57,964 bases of DNA from an uncultured Prevotella sp. (GCA_947177775.1 CAMWVS010000014.1:1-57964), one strand, 5' to 3'. Shown: positions 1-10,942, counted from the first letter of the stretch. Made by a program: numbers and translations. The notes: generated by a model not told the origin, from the sequence alone.

Positions 1-1175
1 GTTCCTTCCACCGGATCTACACCAACAAACCAGCAGTCATAAGAACCGTATGCACCCACATACTGGAACTTATCGAACTTGACAGTCGTTCCGTCGATAG
101 TTCCCTTAACCCATGCGTTCGGGAAACTTGCAGAGATTCCCTGAACGTAAACGTCATTGCCGAATAAAGCGACATTTACGTTCTGATTCATGATGGGAGT
201 CTCACCATCGCTTGACACAGAAACGCCATTCATATACCAGCCTGTATATTCTGCGCCGGCAGGAAGAGCGACAAGCTCTGTCGATGGAGCGACGTAGTTC
301 GGGTCGTATGTCAGAACGGTCTCGGCGTCGCCGTAACCGGAAGGTGAGTTGTCATCATCCCAATATGCACCCATGAAATAGGCATCGGCTGTGCGATCGT
401 ATGCGTTTGTGCCTTCGAGAGTCAGCACGTTGCCGCTGACTGTGTATGTGAAAGCCTCGGCATAATCGTCAGCTGCCTGCAATTTGCCCGCAACTGTGAT
501 AACACCCCAACGAAGGCTGACGGTTGCACCATAGCTGGCATCAAAGTTCAACGGCTGCTTGACTGCCACGGTAATGACATTGCCGTTCTTCGTTCCTTTC
601 ACCCATGCTCCCGTTGTATAGCGGGTTATGGGGTTCTTGATCCACACATTGTTGCCATCCTCAACGACCGTAACCATTCCCGACTGGGTGGTCATGGATA
701 TCGAACCCGAATTGTTGAAATAGGCCGTTCCGGTGTTTGCGCGCTGATAAAACTTCGGCTCAACTCCTGCGACATCGGTGATAATGCCGTTGGCATCGGT
801 GGTGACGGTCACGTTACCCTCCTGAGTGGTGGTTTTCTGTGCAGCAGACCTGTAGGGAGTGTTGGCAAGATTTGATCTTCTGCCATCAAGCTTCCACGTT
901 TTAATCACTGTTCCATCAATGCTGTTGAAATAGCCCCGCTTCACGGTGTTCTTGCGCAGCACTGAAAAAGACGTCTCATTTGCGGCAGCGGCCTTTTCTG
1001 CCGCCACTGCACGCAGTTCCTTTGCTTCCTTCGCTTTCTTCACAAGGGCGTCCATGTCGGCAACCCGCTCCAGCCTATAGGGGGGGGTAGCGGCTTTTTT
1101 CTTAGCCAAAGGAGCCTGCGCGAATGTCAACGATGCTACCATCGTAACGACTGCAATAGTAAACAATCTTTTCAT
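1..1175 (-). CDS. Secreted protein of unknown function, 3' end outside the window
   Basis: The frame is open from an ATG at 1175 down to the window edge, giving about 391 residues with no stop. It begins with a clear signal peptide (MKRLFTIAVVTMVASLTFAQ). A basic, alanine-rich stretch and a short charged helix-prone segment follow at about residues 40-65. The rest is rich in Thr, Gly, Val, Asn and Tyr and looks like beta-sheet; I recognise no catalytic motif or named domain. Codons 30-32 contain a run of eight C (plus-strand G at 1080-1087), an unusual homopolymer just after the signal peptide. The protein is probably periplasmic or surface-located. Function is unknown; only its export and its reality as a gene are inferred with confidence. 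Confidence 0.75.
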   Translation of the reverse strand, partial: MKRLFTIAVVTMVASLTFAQAPLAKKKAATPPYRLERVADMDALVKKAKEAKELRAVAAEKAAAANETSFSVLRKNTVKRGYFNSIDGTVIKTWKLDGRRSNLANTPYRSAAQKTTTQEGNVTVTTDANGIITDVAGVEPKFYQRANTGTAYFNNSGSISMTTQSGMVTVVEDGNNVWIKNPITRYTTGAWVKGTKNGNVITVAVKQPLNFDASYGATVSLRWGVITVAGKLQAADDYAEAFTYTVSGNVLTLEGTNAYDRTADAYFMGAYWDDDNSPSGYGDAETVLTYDPNYVAPSTELVALPAGAEYTGWYMNGVSVSSDGETPIMNQNVNVALFGNDVYVQGISASFPNAWVKGTIDGTTVKFDKFQYVGAYGSYDCWFVGVDPVEG

Positions 1176-1314
1176 CGTAGTCTTCTGTGGGGATTATCTT
1201 GTTTTCCCACTCCGCCGAAAGAAATCCCCTTTTATTCCGACAAAGCGTATGAGAGGCCATCCGCCTCTTTTTTCTTTTTCAATGCGAAGGATTGCGCTGA
1301 TTTCAGCGCCTGAG

Positions 1315-4137
1315 CTACATCACCACAATCTTACGGCAGACGCCGGCCTGTCTAACGACATACACACCACCGGCAGGAAGCGTCACCGCCACTTCCGCGT
1401 CAGTGGGCAACGAGCGGTATATCACACGCCCCGAAATGTCGCTCACCGTCACGTCCTGTCCCGCCGAAACAACGAGCCGCCGGCCCTCTATGCGCAGTCC
1501 TGATGAAACCACGGCCGCATCAATAGCGGTGTTTACATCAGAAGCGGTAGTAACGGCAATCTCGTTAGAATGTTTTGAGTATAGCGTTCCGTCTGTAGCG
1601 ACAACCGTATAATAATATGTTGTGGCGGGTGACAGACCCGTTATCGGCAGGCTGACAGCATTGCCGGCCGCAAACCGGCCGAAGGTCACAGTAGATTGTT
1701 CGCCGCCCCACTCTATTCTCACGTCGTCGATGGCAACCGAACCGGCACCGCTCCGCTGATAGGAAATGCGCACCGAGCGTATGGCCTCAGGAATGTCGTC
1801 GATGGTCGTGACTGCACCACCCGCGGCGTTTTCAACACTCAGTTCGGCTATCACCGTCCATCCTCCGGTCTCACCACGTCCCGAAACAACCAGACGGTTG
1901 TCCTCGGAAGCACTGACACCGCGATGCCAGAATGTCAGCGAACGCACGTCGTCAGCAAACGCCGGCGATGTCAGCGAAGCGTCGTTGACAGCAAAGCGCA
2001 ACGAGGGAATGTCCTCGCCGGAATATGCCGAATTAGCGTATGTCAGGGTTGTGTTGGTCACCCAGCCGGAGGGCATGACCGTAATGCCGCCCGTAAAGTC
2101 GACTACCTCCTGATAAGGATTGCCTCTTTCCTTGTTGTAAACCTCCACTTCATAGCTCCCCGCTCCATCCAGAGGCAACCAGTTTGCCGTGAACGAAGCG
2201 TCGGAGACGTCAGTTGCGGGCAAGGCTTCCGGGACGAGATGGTTGAACAACGGCTCACCGGTGGTAACGCTGATTTCGTTTGAAGCGGTACTGATAATCC
2301 CGTTGTCGTTCACGTAGACCACATAGAAGTATTCTGTGGCCGGTTCCAGTCCGGTCACAACTGCAAACGTACCGGCACCTGTGTTCAGATGATTGTAGCC
2401 GGGCACATTGTTATATATAGCCTTGCCGCCACCTGTCACGGTCTTCGTGTAGACAGACAGTTCGTATGTGACATCATCAACCGTTGCCGGATTCCAATGG
2501 GCTGTGAAGCCTTCGGCATGCACATCCGTGGCGTCGACAGCCGTGACAGGATCCGGCAGCGCAACGCCGCCGGCCACCTTGAACGTGATCAGACCGTTAG
2601 TCTCGGCAATGTCCGTCAACGGCAGATTCAGCGAACGGCCGGCCCATGTCTTCATCGACGGACTGGTGGTGTCAGTGAACGATGTCACACCTCCGGTTCC
2701 CGGGAATGCGTCGCCGTCGCGGGAATATTCGGACTGAGTTCCGTCGGCCTCTTCTATGTCTACATACTGATGGCTGGCGCTGTTGTTGACCGTGTTCTGC
2801 GACCATACCACGGGGTCATAGTCCACATGCCATACAAGCATTCCGTGGCCTGGAATATATTTGTCCCAACCCGTTTGCTGGCGGTTTTCGAACAGAAAGA
2901 ATTCGTTGTCGTCACCTGTCTTTATGATGCAGGCCTCGTTGGTTCCTATAGTCTTCAGCGTCACATTGGCCGGTCCGTCGAGAACGCGGGGGGACATCCA
3001 GCCGAGCGAATAGCGCTCGTAGGCCGAATAGAGCGGCGGAGTACAGCCGCCGTTGTTGTAGGGTCCATAGTCGAGCACCGACCATGCGCCCGGAGTGAAC
3101 GCCGATGTGTAGCTCGTGGCATAGAGGTCGGGCAGTCCCATGACGTGCGAGAACTCGTGGATGAACGTGCCGACACCATCGGGCCGAGTTCCCTCCCACT
3201 CATTGCTGCATGCGTAGCGGTCGAGAATAACTCCATCAAAACTGTAGGTAGTATACTCTGTCGCCGTCACATTCCAGGCATGCGGCCAAACAGTGTTGGC
3301 ACTGCCGCCGCTGGCCTCGCCGCGTCCGGCATAGAAGATGAACACATTGTCTATATATCCGTCGCCATCGCGGTCGTATTCAGAGAAATCAACCGTAGCA
3401 TCAAGCTGCTGACAGGCCTCTATGGCCATCTTCTGCGGATTCTTGTCATTCCCGCTCCAGTCGTTTCCGCCATAGTAGCTCATGTTCTGAGACAGTGTGA
3501 TGGGGCCGTAAACGTCGAACTGCGGACGGAACTGATTCATCGAGCACTCACGGAAATATTCCGCTGCGCAGCCCGTACCGCCATAATCGCTAAAGCCGTT
3601 CTCGTTGAGCATACGGTTGAAATAGCTGTAGGGATCGGCAAGTGTGAATTTCACATCCTTATACTCCACCAACACCACCAGTCCTTTTTGTTCTCCTTTT
3701 GACGGGAATCCCGTATCAAAAAGTCCAATGCGCGAACGCTGTGGAGCGGCATTGCGGCGCATATTGCGTCTTGCGCTGTCGCTGCGTTCAAGATCCGCCA
3801 TTACCTTTGTCATATCGACGCTGCGCAGATATTCAACAGCCTCGGCCGAACGTGCTTTCGCCGGCAGCGCCGCAATCTGCGAGCTGACTATATTACCGGC
3901 AGCATCTGTGTTGCCATAATAAAAAATATCATTGTCATTGATGAGCAGATAACCGTCTTCAGAAAGATAATAGTGGGCGTGTTCGTCGCCCATCAGGCGC
4001 ACCATTATCTCCGTTCCGTCAGGCTGACGTACGGTCAAAAGACCTGGTTTTGCCGGAACAGCCTTCGCGACATTGCAACCGAGGGCAAAGGAGAAAGCCA
4101 CTGATACGATATATCTACACAAACTTCTTTTATTCAT
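1315..4137 (-). CDS. Secreted M6-family (InhA-like) zinc metalloprotease with fibronectin-type modules and a C-terminal sorting tail
   Basis: 940 residues. There is an N-terminal signal peptide (cleavage near AKA at 24-26) and a propeptide-like region. The M6 peptidase domain has the zinc motif HEFSHVMGLPD, with H327, E328 and H331 as ligands and general base. A DRDGDG calcium-type loop lies before it. Two fibronectin type III-like modules follow (about 530-630 and 835-870), with a jelly-roll-like segment between. The last 70 residues (about 870-940) resemble a type IX secretion sorting domain (GLRIEGRRLVVS, then ISGRVIY, ending in IVVM). By family knowledge it degrades extracellular protein. 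It stands alone, with an upstream -7 box at 4294-4301. Confidence 0.88.
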   Translation of the reverse strand: MNKRSLCRYIVSVAFSFALGCNVAKAVPAKPGLLTVRQPDGTEIMVRLMGDEHAHYYLSEDGYLLINDNDIFYYGNTDAAGNIVSSQIAALPAKARSAEAVEYLRSVDMTKVMADLERSDSARRNMRRNAAPQRSRIGLFDTGFPSKGEQKGLVVLVEYKDVKFTLADPYSYFNRMLNENGFSDYGGTGCAAEYFRECSMNQFRPQFDVYGPITLSQNMSYYGGNDWSGNDKNPQKMAIEACQQLDATVDFSEYDRDGDGYIDNVFIFYAGRGEASGGSANTVWPHAWNVTATEYTTYSFDGVILDRYACSNEWEGTRPDGVGTFIHEFSHVMGLPDLYATSYTSAFTPGAWSVLDYGPYNNGGCTPPLYSAYERYSLGWMSPRVLDGPANVTLKTIGTNEACIIKTGDDNEFFLFENRQQTGWDKYIPGHGMLVWHVDYDPVVWSQNTVNNSASHQYVDIEEADGTQSEYSRDGDAFPGTGGVTSFTDTTSPSMKTWAGRSLNLPLTDIAETNGLITFKVAGGVALPDPVTAVDATDVHAEGFTAHWNPATVDDVTYELSVYTKTVTGGGKAIYNNVPGYNHLNTGAGTFAVVTGLEPATEYFYVVYVNDNGIISTASNEISVTTGEPLFNHLVPEALPATDVSDASFTANWLPLDGAGSYEVEVYNKERGNPYQEVVDFTGGITVMPSGWVTNTTLTYANSAYSGEDIPSLRFAVNDASLTSPAFADDVRSLTFWHRGVSASEDNRLVVSGRGETGGWTVIAELSVENAAGGAVTTIDDIPEAIRSVRISYQRSGAGSVAIDDVRIEWGGEQSTVTFGRFAAGNAVSLPITGLSPATTYYYTVVATDGTLYSKHSNEIAVTTASDVNTAIDAAVVSSGLRIEGRRLVVSAGQDVTVSDISGRVIYRSLPTDAEVAVTLPAGGVYVVRQAGVCRKIVVM

Positions 4138-4293
4138 TTATCCTTAATTTATATTTAAATTCAATATTTCTCCGCCGCCAATGAATGGAAAGAAACTTCC
4201 AGTCCACCAATCCGGTTTAATTACGAGAACATTGAACATCGTCATACACCTTATTTTTTATTAACTATCTCCCATTTCTCACGATGGGATATG

Positions 4294-4301
4294 CAAAGAT
4301 A
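4294..4301 (-). promoter_or_regulatory. Probable -7 box for the M6 protease gene
   Basis: On the minus strand this reads TATCTTTG, the Bacteroidetes TAnnTTTG box, 157 bases before the ATG at 4137. I see no good TTTG at the -33 position. A short hairpin (CCCAT/ATGGG, about 4270-4288) lies at the expected start of the transcript. Confidence 0.4.
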
Positions 4302-4637
4302 TGTTATATTTAACTATTGTTTTTATCCGTTTAAGACTTTTTTGCTACCGGTTGCATAATATTGACATAAATCAACTATTTAACACGCTAAAGTTTCAAA
4401 ACATAACTTATAACGCCATAAAAACTACTTTTTAAAACTTCGAAAAGTATTTTAGTTATAAACAAAATCCGCACCAGACATCAGAAACAGCCTTCAGGTC
4501 CCTCATATCAAAAGCTGCGTCAGCATCGGCTTCAGTCCGGTACAGAATCAACTACGATGCTTTATTCATGCAGCAACAGACTGCAAATCGCCGGGAGGCA
4601 TGAGGGTGTTTCATCAGTGGATGTCTGGAGGACAGAT

Positions 4638-4657
4638 ACAAGAATTTGTCCCTACAA
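4638..4657 (+). repeat. Dispersed 20-bp motif shared with the hairpin at 34.5 kb
   Basis: Nineteen of 20 bases match 34560-34579, the loop and second arm of the perfect hairpin there. Just upstream (about 4629-4636) is a degenerate version of the complementary arm, so this looks like a decayed copy of the same hairpin element. The rest of the 4138-4904 gap holds no gene I can support. Confidence 0.5.
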
Positions 4658-4775
4658 TGCGCTTCATCTGCATTTCTGAAAAATCCTCAAGAACATCCAT
4701 TACAGAAAAAGCTTCACAGCATCAACATGAAATACGGGTGACCGCTCAACGCCGTCATTCCACGGATATACCAAA

Positions 4776-4829
4776 AGCGATTAAGGACAATAGCCCATTG
4801 ACAAACAAAGGCTATTGTCCTTAATCGCT
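4776..4829. repeat. Perfect 20-bp inverted repeat, 14-nt loop, downstream of the glycosidase gene
   Basis: Arms 4776-4795 and 4810-4829 are exactly complementary. The hairpin starts 75 bases after the stop of the minus-strand glycosidase gene (4905). On that strand four T follow, so it could act as a terminator. The stem is longer and more perfect than an ordinary intrinsic terminator. It is one of four such hairpins in the window. Confidence 0.65.
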
Positions 4830-4904
4830 ATATCGCGTTATCTTTTTCAATGTGTCCCGGCCTGTGTCTGCCGGCGGTTTTAGAAGAGCGTTCCTCTAAA
4901 TCAA

Positions 4905-7871
4905 TCACTGCAACGTCACTCCCATCAGTCCGATGACGACGTCACAGGAAAGCGTCCGTACGGTCAGCGACCTGAGTTTCTTCGTTCCGTCGAGCGGCAT
5001 ACGCAACATCTGGGCTGCTCCGCCGGGAATTTCACGGCCGTAGACGCCTTTGATTGACAGTTCCTTTCCGAGGTCGCGGCTGACCGTTCCCGTGCCGAAG
5101 CAAACGCGATAGGGACGCGGCAAGGTTGTCGTGAAGGCCATGCCGTCCACATAATAGTCCTGCTCAATCGGACACCAATTGTCCGGATTGCGCAGACGGA
5201 GCGTGTCTGTCGTGCCGTCTTCGTATGTCGCGATGACAAGACCGTTGTCAATGCGGCTCTGCATGTGGTTGGTGGAACCGGCCATGAGCAGATAGGCGGA
5301 CGTTGCCTTGCCGGCCAACGGCACGGTGATGCTGTCGGGATAGTTGTCCCAGAGAGACGTGAAGACGATGTTGCGGCCATTCTTCAGAGTGCGGAACGGC
5401 ACTCCGGCTACAACAAACTGGTCTTTCCTGATAAGCGTACGGAAGACGGAGTCCTTGATTTCAGCCATCAGTTTCGGATGACACCACTCCCCTATTCCGT
5501 TCACAGGAATCTGAAGTGTGGTCGTCACGGGACGCGGAGAGACATATTCGTTGGCGAAAATGTCGGTCACATTGGCATTCATCATGTCGTCCATTTTGAC
5601 CTTCCGGAACTTGCCCTTTGCCGGTTCGTCAAGTCCGTAGGCTGTCGGCGAAAGACTCTTGTCCGCCACCTGCTCCGGCTTGTACATCCTGCGGGGCACG
5701 TTTCTGTCGACCGTGATGACCTGAGTCAGCTCGTCCGAACCTTCCGTTTCCACATAGGCGCCACGGTCTGCGTTCTGACGGAGAACAATCTTGAGCGGCC
5801 GGGCGAAGTTCTGGGTTATCTCATAGACGTCTTTGTCGCCCTCGCGACGGAACTTGTAAGAAAGATATGGGGTCGTGACGGACGCGCTGTCCCACGACGC
5901 GGGGAATCCCGGGCGAATTATGCAGCGGCCGTTGAGGGCATCGGGAACAATTCCGAAAAGTCCCTGAAGAAGTGTGCGTGAGGATATTCCGATGCAGTCG
6001 CCGAAGTCGCGATAGCATTCTCCGCGTGCGGCATCGTAGAAACTGAGCTGTCCGAAGTTTCCGGGGCTGACTCCGAGATACATCTGATCCATTATGTTGG
6101 CCATCAGAAGCTGATATCCGGCCTCGGCACGTCCTGCCTCGAAATAGGCCAGCGCCGTGTGCATGACCTCTGCCGTGGCCACGTTGTTGATGCTCCATGA
6201 ATACGGAAGCCAGTCTGTTGTGGATATGGTAGAGCCATAGTCAACACCATTGGCCGTCACCTTGATGTGCGGAATCTCGCGGTCAACATACCGGGTGGCT
6301 TCCCAGAACTGTCCCGGAGTTCCGGCGCCGCAGTCAATCGGAGTATATACGGACCACAGGGCGGCACTCTCGTGCTTGCGCTTCAGGCCCATAGCCTCCT
6401 CAAATTCGGCCCAATGGCCTTTGCCGTCGAGCCACAGACGGTCGTTCATTGCCTTCAGAATACGGTCTGCCTCTGCATGATAAGGAGCGGCATCCTCACC
6501 AATAATCTCAGCTATGCGGGCTGCAAGACGGTTTCCACGATAGTTGTATGCCGACGAATGAGTCACCGCTCCACCGCTATAATAGAGCGCGTCACTGGCC
6601 CAGATGCAGCAGTAGGCATCATAAAGTCCGTCTCCGTCGGGGTCGTAGTTGCGCTTCTCCCAAGCCAGATGTGACTTTATGACGGGCCACATCTTACGCA
6701 TATACGTTGTATCGGCGTTGTAACAGAAGTGCCACAGAAGCTCATCCATGTAGTTGAGGTTCATGTCATAATGGTGCATCTGGTTATTCTTCTCGGGATT
6801 GCGGCATATATATCCGTTGCTGTACATCTGCGTTCCCCACTTCTTCTCGGCACGGGCAAGATTCAATTCCTTATCCTGCGACGGATGGGGAATTGTAGGA
6901 GCGACGTCCGTCACCTGGCTCTTGGCGTATGCGTCAAAGTGGGAACGGGCACGGTCGTTCCATCCCAGCACGTCACCGAGATAGCCGGCGCGCCAGCCGG
7001 CCAGCGGCATGCGCCAGCCGATACAGCCGTGAAGCCACGTCTGACCGTCCCAATCGCCGTCGGCTGCAACGGTGAGGGCTGATCCGAGAGTATTGATATA
7101 TGGATCGGGAGTGTCAAAGCTCACACGCCCGGCAAGCGCGGTGTTATATTCCACGGTCTCCTCCCAAAGAGAGTTGGCCAGTTCGAAAGCCACATCCTCC
7201 GCTTGGTTCAGACGCACAAGGACGTATGCGATACGGCGGTCCTGACCGTATGTAGCTCCGGAGACCACAAGCCCTGCATTGTCGGCAGCCGGTTCGAACA
7301 CTCCGGCCGGGTCGGCACCGATATCGCCGTTACGTCTGATTTTCTTGTTGGCTATGTCACAGATCAGCGACTTGACGTCAAGGGAGCCGGAACCGCCCTC
7401 GCTCTCAAAACGGAACAACGCGCTTTCCTCATCCTGCAGAGCTACCACAGCAATGCGCAGAGCCTCTATTCCAGCTTTCTCCAGACGTTTGTCGCGCAAC
7501 AGATAGCTGCGACAGGCATCCTCATACCACGCCTTGCAGTAATCAGTGGAGTCTACAGGAACACCATTGACAACAAAACGCACATTGCGATGTTTGCCTT
7601 TCTTGAACACAGCAAAAATCGGGCGGTCGCTCGTTTCCACGCGGTAGTCCGTATAACCGCCATAAAGAGCACGGGTATATCGGTTCGTTCCGTTAACACA
7701 CACAAAAGCCTTGCCTTCAGGCTGATAGTTCATTTTTCGCTCCGTTCCGCGCAGAGCCTCGTTGTTGGAACGGGATTCGATGAAGTCTCCGACTTTCTGT
7801 TGAGCCGCCGCCGGTACTGTCATCAGCACGGACAGCAGCGCGATATTGATTTGTTTCAGTTTCATTATCAT
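4905..7871 (-). CDS. Large exported glycosidase-like protein, probable six-hairpin (alpha/alpha)6 fold, family unassigned
   Basis: 988 residues with a signal peptide ending AAAQ (about residue 24). Met1 and Met3 are both possible starts; Met3 (7865) gives the tidier signal peptide. An N-terminal beta domain (about 30-240) precedes a helical, Trp-, Tyr- and His-rich region (about 250-700). Motifs there include DGQTWLHGCIGWRMPLAGW, DPDGDGLYDAYCCIWASD (near 410) and DWLPYSWSINN, typical of six-hairpin glycosidases. A C-terminal beta region follows. I suspect the DUF4450-type group of Bacteroidetes carbohydrate enzymes but cannot assign a GH family or a substrate. It has its own strong promoter (8073-8104) and a perfect hairpin downstream, so it is probably monocistronic. 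Confidence 0.7.
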   Translation of the reverse strand: MIMKLKQINIALLSVLMTVPAAAQQKVGDFIESRSNNEALRGTERKMNYQPEGKAFVCVNGTNRYTRALYGGYTDYRVETSDRPIFAVFKKGKHRNVRFVVNGVPVDSTDYCKAWYEDACRSYLLRDKRLEKAGIEALRIAVVALQDEESALFRFESEGGSGSLDVKSLICDIANKKIRRNGDIGADPAGVFEPAADNAGLVVSGATYGQDRRIAYVLVRLNQAEDVAFELANSLWEETVEYNTALAGRVSFDTPDPYINTLGSALTVAADGDWDGQTWLHGCIGWRMPLAGWRAGYLGDVLGWNDRARSHFDAYAKSQVTDVAPTIPHPSQDKELNLARAEKKWGTQMYSNGYICRNPEKNNQMHHYDMNLNYMDELLWHFCYNADTTYMRKMWPVIKSHLAWEKRNYDPDGDGLYDAYCCIWASDALYYSGGAVTHSSAYNYRGNRLAARIAEIIGEDAAPYHAEADRILKAMNDRLWLDGKGHWAEFEEAMGLKRKHESAALWSVYTPIDCGAGTPGQFWEATRYVDREIPHIKVTANGVDYGSTISTTDWLPYSWSINNVATAEVMHTALAYFEAGRAEAGYQLLMANIMDQMYLGVSPGNFGQLSFYDAARGECYRDFGDCIGISSRTLLQGLFGIVPDALNGRCIIRPGFPASWDSASVTTPYLSYKFRREGDKDVYEITQNFARPLKIVLRQNADRGAYVETEGSDELTQVITVDRNVPRRMYKPEQVADKSLSPTAYGLDEPAKGKFRKVKMDDMMNANVTDIFANEYVSPRPVTTTLQIPVNGIGEWCHPKLMAEIKDSVFRTLIRKDQFVVAGVPFRTLKNGRNIVFTSLWDNYPDSITVPLAGKATSAYLLMAGSTNHMQSRIDNGLVIATYEDGTTDTLRLRNPDNWCPIEQDYYVDGMAFTTTLPRPYRVCFGTGTVSRDLGKELSIKGVYGREIPGGAAQMLRMPLDGTKKLRSLTVRTLSCDVVIGLMGVTLQ

Positions 7872-8072
7872 ATATATTTGTTTCCTTTACATATATCCTA
7901 ACATCTTCACGACGGTGTTCCCCACGCCCCGCATCCGTTACGGCACTAACCTCCGGATTCTGTGTGGGGAACTTTCCTCCGCCACATCAAAAAAAATGAA
8001 GCGATGACGCGTCAAGGGACCGGGCTCCCGCAGAAACGTCGTCCGCTCTCTTTTACGGCACAGCCCGGACTG

Positions 8073-8104
8073 CAAATATATACATTATTTCCGACACCTG
8101 CAAA
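8073..8104 (-). promoter_or_regulatory. Promoter of the glycosidase gene (4905-7871)
   Basis: On the minus strand TTTG (8104-8101), 20 nt, then TATATTTG (8080-8073): a full Bacteroidetes promoter. A second TATATTTG overlaps the -33 region (8108-8101). The transcript would start near 8068, giving a leader of about 195 nt. That leader contains a 9-bp inverted repeat (7917-7925 with 7964-7972). The promoter spacer holds TGTCGGAAATAAT (8096-8084). Nothing else is seen in the 7872-8393 gap besides this and the groEL terminator. Confidence 0.72.
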
Positions 8105-8330
8105 TATAAGGGGATAAATTAAAAGCGGGCTATCGTCCCGACATCCCGCTTCGTAAAAACAAACTACTTAAAAACTAATCTACTAAAACAAATCAAAAAT
8201 ATCTATTCCAATATAACTCTATTTCATGAATATCATATTTTCTATCCATTGTTTGATATTGCAAAATTATCAACTTTATCATTATAGACAAAATATTATG
8301 ACTAAAAATATGTTTAAAAACCGTCATAAA

Positions 8331-8367
8331 AAACAAAAGAGAGGCCGTTTTTATTTAACGACCTCTC
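8331..8367 (-). terminator. Intrinsic terminator of groES-groEL
   Basis: Stem 8339-8349 with 8357-8367 (11 pairs, one a G-T wobble on the minus strand). On that strand it is followed by a T-rich tract (TTTTGTTTTTT). It lies 27 bases after the groEL stop. Confidence 0.8.
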
Positions 8368-8393
8368 CATTTGTTATCTTCACTTTGCAAATC

Positions 8394-10031
<1,638 letters not shown>

Positions 10032-10056
10032 CTACGTTTTAAATAAAATGAAGAAT

Positions 10057-10329
10057 TTATTTCTCTATCACTGCCAATACGTCGCTCTGACGCATCATCA
10101 GATATTTCTCACCTTCGAACTCCAGTTCTGTTCCGGAATATTTTCCATAGAGAACCTCATCACCGGCCTTGAGCACCATTTCCTCGTCCTTCGTTCCGTT
10201 GCCTGTAGCGACAATCTTACCGTGGAGAGGTTTTTCCTTTGCCGTGTCGGGAATGATGATTCCTCCAACTTTCTCTTCTGCCGGTGCGGGGAGCACCAGC
10301 ACTCTGTCTGCCAATGGTTTGATATTCAT
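10057..10329 (-). CDS. groES: Co-chaperonin GroES
   Basis: 90 residues. It shows the Cpn10 pattern: [12 protein letters not shown] at the start, the mobile loop region [17 protein letters not shown], and [13 protein letters not shown] followed by the [10 protein letters not shown] end. It caps the GroEL ring. It is the first gene of a two-gene operon. I could not find a convincing TAnnTTTG promoter close upstream; a palindrome at 10488-10504 and a second palindromic motif at 10607-10630 lie 160-300 bases upstream and may be regulatory. Confidence 0.97.
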   Translation of the reverse strand: MNIKPLADRVLVLPAPAEEKVGGIIIPDTAKEKPLHGKIVATGNGTKDEEMVLKAGDEVLYGKYSGTELEFEGEKYLMMRQSDVLAVIEK

Positions 10330-10770
10330 AATTGTTTCTGTTTTATAATTGTTTCGTTATTATTCCTATTACTATATTAATGCGAAGCGGTTGTCCGCAT
10401 CCGTCGCCGGCCATTTCCGCCGGCGCTCCACCAATACATCTCAAACTTCATGCCAGAATCGCCAGGGCTGACAATATGACACAACGACACACTGACACAG
10501 TGTGACATGACAGACACCCCTCAGTATCTCTGCATCGCCGTGTTCTTCCAAATATGAAACATTTGCTTCGCCGCGTCTCTGCGTTGAAAACCAACTGTTA
10601 AAAACTCGGAATTATTCCGACAAATGCCTTCAAATCCTTGCAATATTCTGAAATAAAAATCCTGAGGACGCAAATTCGCGAGTTTTGCGCGTGCATATTT
10701 TATCGACTGACTGACAGCGTGTTACAGCGAAAATACAAAAAGTGTGCAATAAAATCAGGGAAAGAGTTCT
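10330..10770. other. Intergenic region upstream of groES with two palindromes, no gene
   Basis: No supported ORF. It contains a 7+7 palindrome with a 3-nt centre at 10488-10504 (CACACTG ACA CAGTGTG). It also contains a 24-base segment at 10607-10630, of which the first 13 bases are a perfect palindrome around a central T. That segment matches 18007-18030 at 21 of 24 positions. Either could be an operator for groES or a remnant of a dispersed element. Confidence 0.4.
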
Positions 10771-10876
10771 GCCGTAAGGCCCTTACGGCATTGCAACGGG
10801 GCCCTTACGACGTTGCAACAAGGCCACCGCCGTCACCCAACGGGGCTGCCCCCGCAAGCCCGTAAGGCCCTCCCGG
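10771..10876. repeat. REP-like cluster of the GTAAGGCC palindromic family
   Basis: A 19-base palindrome (GCCGTAAGG C CCTTACGGC, 10771-10789) is followed by a TTGCAACGGGG segment, a second half-copy (10801-10808) and a CCGTAAGGCCCTCCCGG copy (10860-10876). The same modules recur at 33.85-34.12 kb. No transposase is nearby. Confidence 0.75.
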
Positions 10877-10898
10877 CTCAGCCGGAAGTAGGGAAACA

Positions 10899-10942
10899 CA
10901 AAAAAACGGAGCCACCGTGTCAAGATTTCGGCTTTGCTCCGT
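10899..10942 (-). terminator. Probable terminator of the DUF6377 regulator gene
   Basis: Stem 10906-10912 with 10936-10942 (7 pairs, long loop). On the minus strand it is followed by seven T. It lies about 190 bases after the stop of the upstream minus-strand gene at 11134. Confidence 0.55.

Noticed and set aside
2389..3702. 437-codon frame antisense to the M6 protease
   Set aside because: Lies wholly over a confident metalloprotease gene with active-site motif.
4600..4824. 74-codon ORF in the gap before the glycosidase
   Set aside because: It runs through a decayed repeat and the perfect hairpin; composition is not protein-like.
10638..10865. 75-codon ORF between groES and the regulator
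   Set aside because: Covers the REP-like cluster and has no promoter or similarity.
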